Positions 1 through 4,888 of a DNA stretch of 5,030 nucleotides are shown here, in pieces. Below the pieces are notes generated by a model, which saw nothing but the letters and a program-made list of their open reading frames with translations, did not search any database and was not told where the DNA came from. The position numbers and the translations under genes are program-made. The stretch comes from Eubacterium sp. Lineage in GTDB: Bacteria > Bacillota > Clostridia > Lachnospirales > Lachnospiraceae. The first letter of the stretch is position 1. Every line of letters begins with the position of its first letter. The stretch is from contig JALFIK010000226.1 of the NCBI GenBank assembly GCA_022776205.1, forward strand, positions 1-5,030, given 5' to 3'.

Positions 1-22
1 AAAACAAAAACATGCAAATATG

Positions 23-53
23 CCGGGGGCAGGTGGCTCCCGGTTTTTCTTTT
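23..53 (+). terminator. Factor-independent terminator of an upstream gene
   Basis: The arms CCGGGGGC (23-30) and GCTCCCGG (36-43) form an 8-bp stem with one G-T wobble around a 5-base loop (AGGTG). The T-rich run TTTTTCTTTT follows at once. The T-tract lies on the + strand side, so it should end a + strand transcript that begins before the window. No coding region in the first 40 bases is long enough to identify that gene. Confidence 0.8.
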
Positions 54-87
54 ACAGGAAGTTTCATTTCCCAGTAAAAAGAGTAAT

Positions 88-120
88 TGGAAAAAATATG
101 AAAATCTACTGGAAAAATAT
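88..120 (+). repeat. Near-identical direct repeat upstream of the DUF5688 promoter
   Basis: TGGAAAAAATAT (88-99) is repeated as TGGAAAAATAT (110-120), differing by one A, with starts 22 bp apart (about two helical turns). The second copy overlaps the probable -35 region. In addition CCAGTA (71-76) and TACTGG (107-112) form a 6-bp inverted repeat, extendable by TTT/AAA past a one-base bulge. These could be binding sites for a regulator, but the region is AT-rich and such matches arise easily by chance. Confidence 0.3.
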
Positions 121-138
121 TACATGATATGTTATAAT
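109..138 (+). promoter_or_regulatory. Probable sigma-A promoter of the DUF5688 gene
   Basis: A perfect -10 box TATAAT lies at 133-138 and is preceded by TG one base away (130-131), giving an extended -10. The best -35 candidate is CTGGAA (109-114) with an 18-bp spacer; it is weak, which is common when the -10 is extended. Transcription would start near 145, leaving a leader of about 50 bases that ends in the AGGAGG Shine-Dalgarno site (180-185) of the next gene. Confidence 0.65.
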
Positions 139-193
139 AGATTACATAAAAAGGAAAATAATATAAATAATAGAAGAAAAGGAGGGAAAGAGG

Positions 194-1081
194 ATGGATT
201 TTGATGAATTCAGAGCATACATAGAAGAGCATATCCTGGAAGGGTGGATGGAAGATGCCGCGGTTGCGGTCAATAAAGTGCGTAAGAATAATGGGGTAGA
301 GCTGTGGGGTTTATTTATCAGAAAGGAAGGAGAGAGGGTATGTCCGGCAATTTATCTGGAAGAATGTTTCGAATATTATGAAAAAGGAGAGGATCCGGAG
401 GAAATTCTTGCAAGAATTCGGGAAGAATATGAATGGATGGTACAGAAAGTTTCGGTGTTTGATGAGGACTTAAGCCGTTTCTCCTGTGTGAAGGACCGAA
501 TCATCTACCGACTGGTCAATTATGAGAAGAATCGGGAGATTCTTGAGGAATGTCCCCATTTAAGGCTTTATGATCTGGCACTTACTTTCCGGTGGGTTGC
601 CCATACGGATGCCGTGGGTATTTCCACCGCCCTTGTGACCAATAAGGAGATGAAGGCGTGGGATGTCTGTATGAACCAGCTTTTACTTGCGGCTGGAGAG
701 AATACGAAGCGATTGTTTCCGCCGATGATTCTTTCCATGGATGATATGCTGAGGGAAGCGGGAATTCCGGTGATCGAAGGGGTGAACCAGACGCCCATGT
801 ACATTATGACAAACCGACAGGAAGTGAATGGAGCTTCGGTCCTCCTGTATGAAGGCTGTCTTCGCACTTTCGCAGGAAAGAAAAAATCGGATTTTTATAT
901 TCTGCCAAGCAGTATCCATGAGCTTATCCTGGTTCCGGCAGACTCCATCGACAGCCCGGAGGGGCTCTTTGACATGGTAAGGGATGCGAACCGGACAGTC
1001 GTTACCATGGGGGATGTTTTGTCAGATTCCGTCTATTATTATGAGAGAAAACATGACCGGGTTTTCCCACTGAAAAAGTAG
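194..1081 (+). CDS. DUF5688 family protein, function unknown
   Basis: A 295-residue soluble protein with no signal peptide or membrane segment. I recognise the DUF5688 pattern. The N-terminal part (residues 20-60) carries VNKVRKNNGVELWGL and then a segment (PAIYLEECFEYYEKG) leading into a charged helix. The C-terminal part (about 200-290) has MYIMTN, GASVLLYEG, YILPSSIHELILVP, a DANRT stretch and LSDSVYYY. No catalytic motif is evident and the family has no established function that I know of; members are often found in several copies in Lachnospiraceae. The start is well supported: AGGAGG at 180-185 sits 8 bases before the ATG. It has its own promoter upstream and no visible terminator downstream, so some read-through into the transporter gene is possible. 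It appears intact and full length. Confidence 0.85.
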   Translation: MDFDEFRAYIEEHILEGWMEDAAVAVNKVRKNNGVELWGLFIRKEGERVCPAIYLEECFEYYEKGEDPEEILARIREEYEWMVQKVSVFDEDLSRFSCVKDRIIYRLVNYEKNREILEECPHLRLYDLALTFRWVAHTDAVGISTALVTNKEMKAWDVCMNQLLLAAGENTKRLFPPMILSMDDMLREAGIPVIEGVNQTPMYIMTNRQEVNGASVLLYEGCLRTFAGKKKSDFYILPSSIHELILVPADSIDSPEGLFDMVRDANRTVVTMGDVLSDSVYYYERKHDRVFPLKK

Positions 1082-1095
1082 AGAAAGAGGACACC

Positions 1096-1123
1096 TTGCA
1101 CCAGATGGCGAGTGTGCTATACT
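1096..1123 (+). promoter_or_regulatory. Promoter of the AI-2E family transporter gene
   Basis: TTGCAC (1096-1101), a 16-bp spacer and TATACT (1118-1123), with TG one base before the -10 (1115-1116), make a good extended -10 sigma-A promoter. Transcription should start near 1130, giving a leader of about 30 bases to the ATG at 1160. The promoter covers the in-frame GTG at 1112, which therefore cannot be the start used from this promoter. Confidence 0.65.
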
Positions 1124-1159
1124 TACAGTAGAATAAATCAAAGAGTGGTGAGAGATGCT

Positions 1160-2293
1160 ATGAAAAAGTGGCAGTTACTGGGAAACATTATAATGGAGAT
1201 TCTTGTATTTTTCGGAACGGCGATTCTTTTAATTTTCTGTGTGCCGAAATTACTGGGATTTTTCTGGCCGTTTGTGGCGAGCTGGATTCTTGCGCTTTTT
1301 GCAAGACCTCTCTGTGTGTATCTTGAGAAGCATATCCGTCTGAATAAGAAATGGGCTTCTGCGATTATTATTGTTTTAGTTCTGACGTTTTTTGCCTGGC
1401 TGGGCTATCTGATCGGAACAAAACTCGGAAAAGAAATTATCAGTCTTTTGTCCGGTGCGCCGGAATACTATTCCTATTTAAAGCACACGATAAAGGAGCT
1501 GGGAGATACGGTAAATAATATTGTTTCTCCGGTATCTGCAGACATGGGAAAGCAGGTCACTTCCTTTTTTAATAACCTGATTGCCCAGATGGGACTTGCT
1601 GTCAATAAATTTGCCCCGCAGGGGGTTAAATTTATGGGAGAAGCGGCTTCTAATATTACAAGCGGGTTTATTGGAGTGGTTGTCATGATTCTTTCTGCAT
1701 TTTTCTTTATCACGGAAAAAGATCGTCTTACAATGTGTGCAGTAAAGATCATCCCGGAGGATATCCGTAATACGGTAGTGAATATTAAAGATAAACTGAT
1801 GGCAGCCCTGGGCGGTTTCGTGATGGCACAGTTTAAGATCATGGGTATTATTTTTGTGATTCTGCTTGTCGGCTTTCTAATTCTCGGCAATCCTTATGCT
1901 CTTCTTCTGGCATTACTGATCTGTGTGGTGGATCTTCTGCCTGTCCTTGGAACCGGAACGATTCTTATTCCTTGGACCGTCATCTGCTTTCTCCAGGGGG
2001 ATTACCGTCAGGCAGGTTTTATTCTCGTTTTGTATCTGATCTGCCTTGTGGCAAGACAGTTTTTACAGCCGAAGATTATCGGGGACAGTGTTGGCATGGA
2101 TTCCATGACGACCCTTGTTCTCATCTATACCGGGTATAAACTCGATGGAATTAAGGGAATGCTGATCGCCCTTCTTGGCGGTGTGGTTGTGCTCACCTTA
2201 TATAAACTTGGCCTTTTCGACAGAAAGATTGCCCGCCTTAACCATCTACTGTATGAATATCGACATTTCGACGACGAATCGATGAAAAAATGA
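1160..2293 (+). CDS. AI-2E family transporter (PF01594), YtvI/TqsA-like membrane protein
   Basis: A 377-residue polytopic membrane protein. Hydrophobic segments lie near residues 12-28, 31-49, 66-86, 168-185, 219-242, 245-275, 283-300 and 313-350, which fits the roughly eight-helix AI-2E fold with a long soluble loop (about 90-165) after the third helix. Family marks are VDLLPVLGTGTILIPW (257-272), the QPKIIGDSVGMDSM segment (303-316), and the glycine-rich last helix region. The family is named after the autoinducer-2 exporter TqsA, but other members are cation/proton antiporters or the sporulation protein YtvI, so the substrate here is open. The acidic DLLP motif resembles YtvI. Start choice: an upstream in-frame GTG at 1112 lies inside the promoter, while ATG 1160 follows GGTGAGAG (1147-1154), a modest Shine-Dalgarno site, and begins with a typical MKKW end. 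No sporulation gene is adjacent to support a YtvI role. Confidence 0.87.
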   Translation: MKKWQLLGNIIMEILVFFGTAILLIFCVPKLLGFFWPFVASWILALFARPLCVYLEKHIRLNKKWASAIIIVLVLTFFAWLGYLIGTKLGKEIISLLSGAPEYYSYLKHTIKELGDTVNNIVSPVSADMGKQVTSFFNNLIAQMGLAVNKFAPQGVKFMGEAASNITSGFIGVVVMILSAFFFITEKDRLTMCAVKIIPEDIRNTVVNIKDKLMAALGGFVMAQFKIMGIIFVILLVGFLILGNPYALLLALLICVVDLLPVLGTGTILIPWTVICFLQGDYRQAGFILVLYLICLVARQFLQPKIIGDSVGMDSMTTLVLIYTGYKLDGIKGMLIALLGGVVVLTLYKLGLFDRKIARLNHLLYEYRHFDDESMKK

Positions 2294-2342
2294 TAAATTT
2301 TCAGAAAATTATGTCGAATACAATTAATTATCTGAAAATATA
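2294..2342. repeat. AT-rich imperfect dyad between transporter stop and cold-shock promoter
   Basis: The left arm 2294-2311 and right arm 2325-2342 pair at 16 of 18 positions, with two A-A mismatches, around a 13-base centre. The core is a perfect 9-bp match, ATTTTCAGA (2297-2305) against TCTGAAAAT (2331-2339). The dyad starts right after the transporter stop codon and ends one base before the -35 box of the cold-shock gene. There is no T-tract after it, so it is a poor factor-independent terminator; an operator or a transcript-end hairpin are both possible. The high AT content makes the outer pairs less telling than the core. Confidence 0.5.
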
Positions 2343-2371
2343 TTGACTTAAACTGCTCATTATGCTAAGAT
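2343..2371 (+). promoter_or_regulatory. Promoter of the cold-shock protein gene
   Basis: TTGACT (2343-2348), a 17-bp spacer and TAAGAT (2366-2371), with TG one base before the -10 (2363-2364), form a strong sigma-A type promoter. The expected start near 2378 gives a leader of about 57 bases. Within the leader is the 10-bp palindrome AACAATTGTT (2399-2408). The leader is much shorter than the long thermosensing leader of E. coli cspA. Confidence 0.7.
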
Positions 2372-2421
2372 AAAGGCAGCCCTTACATGGAGAGGGTGAA
2401 CAATTGTTAAGTTTTATTAAT

Positions 2422-2426
2422 GGAGG
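2422..2426 (+). promoter_or_regulatory. Shine-Dalgarno site that fixes the cold-shock protein start
   Basis: GGAGG lies 8 bases before the ATG at 2435. The alternative in-frame ATG at 2420 overlaps this site and has no suitable site of its own, so translation starts at 2435. Confidence 0.85.
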
Positions 2427-2434
2427 TATTTCCA

Positions 2435-2635
2435 ATGTATAAGGGAACAGTGAAGTGGTTTAATAATCAGAAGGGATATGGATTTATTCAGGATGAGAAT
2501 GGCAAAGATATTTTTGTACATTATACAGGCATTATCATGCCGGGCTTTAAGTCCTTAGAGGAAGGCAACGAAGTAGAGTTTGATATTGTGGAGGGAGAGA
2601 AGGGACCGCAGGCTGCGAATGTGACGAAGATTTAG
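2435..2635 (+). CDS. Cold-shock protein, CspA family
   Basis: A 66-residue single cold-shock domain protein, the normal size for the CspA/CspB family. It binds single-stranded RNA and DNA and acts as an RNA chaperone in the cytoplasm. The nucleic-acid binding surface is clear: VKWFNNQKGYGFI with RNP1 KGYGFI (13-18) and RNP2 DIFVHY (25-30). The usual second phenylalanine positions are Tyr at 15 and 30, a conservative aromatic change. The tail SLEEGNEVEF and GPQAANV is typical. The gene has its own promoter and terminator and so is probably monocistronic. I cannot tell which Csp paralogue it is or whether it is cold-induced, so no symbol is given. Confidence 0.95.
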   Translation: MYKGTVKWFNNQKGYGFIQDENGKDIFVHYTGIIMPGFKSLEEGNEVEFDIVEGEKGPQAANVTKI

Positions 2636-2659
2636 CTCAGTAAGGGTTATTGAGAGAAA

Positions 2660-2698
2660 GCCGCTGCAAAAATTAATGACTGCAGCGGCATATTTATT
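2660..2698 (+). terminator. Terminator of the cold-shock protein gene
   Basis: GCCGCTGCA (2660-2668) and TGCAGCGGC (2681-2689) form a perfect 9-bp GC-rich stem with a 12-base loop, 24 bases after the stop codon. The tail ATATTTATTG is U-rich though not a pure run. The position and stem strength support termination of the csp transcript. Confidence 0.75.
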
Positions 2699-2731
2699 GT
2701 AATAGGAAAGCCCGAAAACTTTCCTATTACA
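2698..2731. repeat. Perfect 13-bp hairpin
   Basis: TGTAATAGGAAAG (2698-2710) and CTTTCCTATTACA (2719-2731) are exact reverse complements around the 8-base loop CCCGAAAA. No T-tract follows on either strand, so it is not a standard terminator. It directly precedes the GC-rich repeat block, and its TAATAG end is mirrored by CTATTA at 2829-2834, so it may be the left end of one composite element. Confidence 0.7.
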
Positions 2732-2804
2732 TAAAAAGCCCTCCGGGGGATGCACACTCGCGCGAGAAGAAGGTGTCGCTGATGCGACCGCGCTCGGCGC
2801 GAGT

Positions 2805-2830
2805 GTTCCGCAGGCGGAACTCTTTGTTCT
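2805..2830 (+). terminator. Possible terminator-like hairpin at the right end of the repeat block
   Basis: GTTCCGC (2805-2811) and GCGGAAC (2814-2820) pair perfectly, with two central bases that would open to a slightly larger loop in RNA. The tail TCTTTGTTCT is moderately U-rich. It could stop read-through toward the phosphatase operon, or simply be part of the repeat element. It competes with the 2754-2806 stem for two bases. Confidence 0.35.
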
Positions 2831-2890
2831 ATTAAGAAGTAAGCCGGGAATAATTTTTTGCGGGATGGGTTCCCGTGTGACGGGTTAAGG

Positions 2891-2919
2891 TGGACTTGGC
2901 CGTTTCTTTGTCGTATAAT
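2891..2919 (+). promoter_or_regulatory. Promoter of the histidine phosphatase - rarA operon
   Basis: TGGACT (2891-2896), a 17-bp spacer and a perfect TATAAT (2914-2919) form a credible sigma-A promoter, with the start expected near 2926. The leader would be about 28 bases and ends in the Shine-Dalgarno site. The -10 box lies between the arms of a 10-bp inverted repeat, its first T being the last base of the left arm. Confidence 0.7.
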
Positions 2920-2941
2920 AGGGAAAAATGAACGACAAAGA
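2905..2941. promoter_or_regulatory. Inverted repeat around the -10 box, candidate operator
   Basis: TCTTTGTCGT (2905-2914) and ACGACAAAGA (2932-2941) are perfect reverse complements separated by 17 bases. The left arm covers the spacer end and the first -10 base; the right arm lies in the leader and touches the AGGAGG site. A dimeric repressor bound here would block polymerase. Because the start point is near 2926, only the right arm is transcribed, so an RNA hairpin from this promoter is unlikely. Confidence 0.5.
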
Positions 2942-2946
2942 GGAGG
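2941..2946 (+). promoter_or_regulatory. Shine-Dalgarno site that fixes the phosphatase start
   Basis: AGGAGG lies 7 bases before ATG 2954. The open frame extends upstream to a TTG at 2858, but that lies before the promoter and has no ribosome site, so it is not the start. Confidence 0.9.
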
Positions 2947-2953
2947 AAAAGGA

Positions 2954-3544
2954 ATGCGGATTTATCTTGTCCGTCATGGAGAGACGATGTTAAACCGGAC
3001 AGGGTGTTATTACGGAAAGACCGATGCAGTACTCTCTGAAACAGGGATTGCCCAGGCCAAAAGTCTCGGGAAACTATTTGGTGGAACAGAGTTTGATTAT
3101 GTCGTGTCCAGTCCCCTTGTAAGGGCCTATAATACTGCCGAGATTATTACCCGGGGAAGGACGCAGGAGATATTTTGCGACAGTCGTCTCGTGGAACAGG
3201 ATTTTGGTATTTTTGAGGGACTTACCTATGAACAGATTAAGGAGCGGTATCCAAAGGAGCTTACAGCCTGGAATAAAGAATATGAGACTTACCGTATTCC
3301 GGGAGGAGAAAGTTTTTCCATGGTGAGAGGGCGGGTGGAGGAATTTCTCAGTGATCTTCCCCGGGAGAACAAAACAATGCTTCTTGTTGCCCATAAGGGA
3401 ACTCTTGGACACCTTCTTTCTGCCATGCTTTCCCTTCCTCTTAACGGATACTGGAATTTCGTATTCGAACAGGGTTGTTACAGCATGATTGACTTAGAAG
3501 ACGGATATGCCATTATCCGGAAACTGAACGCAAAGATTCTATAG
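2954..3544 (+). CDS. Histidine phosphatase family protein (phosphoglycerate mutase-like, CobC/GpmB type)
   Basis: A 196-residue cytoplasmic protein of the branch 1 histidine phosphatase superfamily, of normal length for the CobC/GpmB/PhoE group. The catalytic set is complete: RHGE at 7-10 with phospho-acceptor His8 and Arg7, Arg57 in SSPLVRAYNTAE, the acid Glu81 in RLVEQDFGIFEG, and the second His147 in VAHKGT. The PGGES motif (117-121) is also present. These enzymes remove phosphate through a phosphohistidine intermediate. The pattern RLVEQDFGIFEG...PGGES resembles alpha-ribazole phosphatase (CobC), but no cobalamin gene is nearby, so the substrate remains unassigned. VAHKGT replaces the more common SHGG, keeping the histidine. 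It is the first gene of a likely operon; rarA begins 18 bases after its stop codon. The start is set by the AGGAGG site and the canonical MRIYLVRHGE opening. Confidence 0.9.
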   Translation: MRIYLVRHGETMLNRTGCYYGKTDAVLSETGIAQAKSLGKLFGGTEFDYVVSSPLVRAYNTAEIITRGRTQEIFCDSRLVEQDFGIFEGLTYEQIKERYPKELTAWNKEYETYRIPGGESFSMVRGRVEEFLSDLPRENKTMLLVAHKGTLGHLLSAMLSLPLNGYWNFVFEQGCYSMIDLEDGYAIIRKLNAKIL

Positions 3545-3562
3545 AATAAAGGCGGAAATACA

Positions 3563-4888
3563 ATGGATTTATTTGAATATATGGGAATGCAGAGGAAGAA
3601 AGAAGAATCGCCTCTGGCAGTGCGCATGCGTCCCCGGACGCTTGAGGAAGTGGCCGGGCAGAAACATATTATTGGAAAAGACCGGCTTTTATACCGGGCA
3701 ATCAAGGCGGATAAGATCAGCTCACTGATTTTTTACGGGCCGCCGGGAACAGGGAAGACAACACTGGCGAAGGTGATTGCCAACACGACGAGTGCGGATT
3801 TTGTGCAGATGAATGCCACCACTTCCGGGAAGAAAGATATGGAACAGGCGGTCAGCCAGGCCAAAGATTCTTATGGAATGTTTGGAAAGAAGACGATTTT
3901 GTTTATCGACGAGATTCACCGCTTTAATAAAGCCCAGCAGGATTATCTTCTCCCTTTTGTGGAAGACGGTACGGTCATCCTGATCGGAGCCACAACGGAA
4001 AATCCCTATTTTGAGGTGAACAGTGCCCTTTTATCCCGGTCAAAGATTTTTCATCTGGAACCCTTATCGGAAGAGGACATTTGTACGATCATCCGCACGG
4101 CTGTAACCGATCCGGAGCGGGGCATGGGATCTTACGGGGCAAAGATTACGGAAGAAGCACTTCATTTTCTTGCACAGATGGCCGGTGGAGATGCCAGGAC
4201 GGCCCTTAACGCCGTGGAACTGGGAATTCTTACGACCACGCCGGGAGAAGACGGGAAAATTCTTATAGATCTTTCTGTGGCACAGGAGTGTATCCAGCGA
4301 AAGGCGGTGAATTATGACCGGGACGGAGATAATCACTATGATGTGATCTCCGCCTTTATAAAAAGCATGCGGGGAACCGACCCGGATGCGGCAGTCTTTT
4401 ATCTGGCAAAAATGCTCGATGCGGGAGAGGACCCTGCCTTTATTGCACGAAGGATCATGATCTGTGCGGCAGAAGACGTGGGGAATGCAGATCCCCAGGC
4501 TCTCTGCGTGGCGGTTGCCGCTTCTCAGGCAGTAGAGCGGATCGGTATGCCGGAGGCGCGGATTCTTTTATCCCAGGCAGCCTCCTATGTGGCAAGCGCC
4601 CCGAAGAGCAATGCCTGTATTATGGCTGTGGACAAGGCGATGTCCATGGTCCGCAACACGCCCACGGGACAGGTTCCGCCTTATCTGCGGGATGCCCACT
4701 ATGGGGGAGCGAAAAAACTCGGTCACGGAATCGGTTATAAATATGCCCACGACTATCCGGAAAATTATGTAAAACAGCAGTACCTTCCGGATGAGATCAA
4801 AGAGGAACGCTTTTATGAACCGACGGAAAATGGGTATGAAAAGACCATAAAGGTCCATCTGGAACATTTACGGGGGAGAGAAGAATGA
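3563..4888 (+). CDS. rarA: Replication-associated recombination protein A (RarA/MgsA), AAA+ ATPase
   Basis: A 441-residue protein of normal RarA length. RarA (MgsA; eukaryotic WRNIP1/Mgs1) is a clamp-loader-related AAA+ ATPase that forms tetramers and acts at stalled or gapped replication forks. Visible motifs: the N-terminal PLAVRMRPRTLEEVAGQKH (17-35), Walker A GPPGTGKTT (59-67), Walker B ILFIDEIHRF (112-121), sensor 1 GATTENP (142-148), an arginine-finger candidate Arg159 in LLSRS, and sensor 2 GGDAR (208-212). The C-terminal tetramerisation part contains RKAVNYDRDGDNHYD (246-260), RRIMICAAEDVGNADP (296-311) and PPYLRDAHY (372-380). Nothing is missing. A short N-terminal MDLFEYMG segment precedes the family core. 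AAAGGCGG ends 7 bases before the ATG. No promoter or terminator is seen in the 18-base gap after the phosphatase, so co-transcription is likely. Confidence 0.97.
   Translation: MDLFEYMGMQRKKEESPLAVRMRPRTLEEVAGQKHIIGKDRLLYRAIKADKISSLIFYGPPGTGKTTLAKVIANTTSADFVQMNATTSGKKDMEQAVSQAKDSYGMFGKKTILFIDEIHRFNKAQQDYLLPFVEDGTVILIGATTENPYFEVNSALLSRSKIFHLEPLSEEDICTIIRTAVTDPERGMGSYGAKITEEALHFLAQMAGGDARTALNAVELGILTTTPGEDGKILIDLSVAQECIQRKAVNYDRDGDNHYDVISAFIKSMRGTDPDAAVFYLAKMLDAGEDPAFIARRIMICAAEDVGNADPQALCVAVAASQAVERIGMPEARILLSQAASYVASAPKSNACIMAVDKAMSMVRNTPTGQVPPYLRDAHYGGAKKLGHGIGYKYAHDYPENYVKQQYLPDEIKEERFYEPTENGYEKTIKVHLEHLRGREE

Larger units (their letters stand above)
2698..2834. repeat. Candidate composite dispersed intergenic repeat (nested palindromes)
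   Basis: The block has no plausible coding region. After the 13-bp hairpin comes an 83-base stretch (2738-2820) of about 70% GC in an otherwise AT-rich spacer. It contains an outer 10-bp perfect stem ACACTCGCGC (2754-2763) with GCGCGAGTGT (2797-2806), an inner stem GTCGC (2775-2779) with GCGAC (2784-2788), and an adjacent 7-bp palindrome GTTCCGC (2805-2811) with GCGGAAC (2814-2820). The last is followed by TCTTTGTTCT. Ends are roughly inverted: TAATAGGAAAG at the left and CTTTGTTCTATTA at the right. Such compact, multi-hairpin, GC-shifted blocks between genes are typical of REP/MITE-like elements, and I have the impression that similar blocks occur in Lachnospiraceae genomes, but a copy count cannot be made from this window. 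An RNA gene is a less likely alternative. Confidence 0.5.

Noticed and set aside
2387..2410. Seven-codon open frame in the csp leader (ATG at 2387, TAA at 2408-2410), a possible leader peptide
   Set aside because: The only upstream purine run (AAAGG near 2372-2376) lies before or at the expected transcription start, so it would have no ribosome site in the mRNA; the peptide also lacks a regulatory codon run.
2734..2752. Minus-strand terminator reading (CCCCCGGAGGG followed by CTTTTT)
   Set aside because: The stem is only about three pairs with a tight loop and there is no minus-strand gene to terminate; it is better seen as part of the repeat block.
2555..2755. 66-residue minus-strand open frame across the csp end and the spacer
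   Set aside because: It runs through the csp terminator and the 13-bp hairpin, resembles no protein family, and has no convincing ribosome site.
2738..2834. CRISPR array or riboswitch in the GC-rich block
   Set aside because: There are no regularly spaced direct repeats, and the block lies upstream of the promoter of the next gene rather than in its leader; no known riboswitch core was recognised.
2858..2953. N-terminal extension of 32 residues on the histidine phosphatase frame
   Set aside because: It starts with TTG upstream of the -35 box, has no ribosome site, and the family core begins exactly at MRIYLVRHGE after a strong AGGAGG site.
4587..4772. 61-residue + strand frame inside rarA, rich in Arg, Met and Trp
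   Set aside because: It lies wholly inside the conserved C-terminal part of rarA in another frame, and its composition is that of an out-of-frame shadow.
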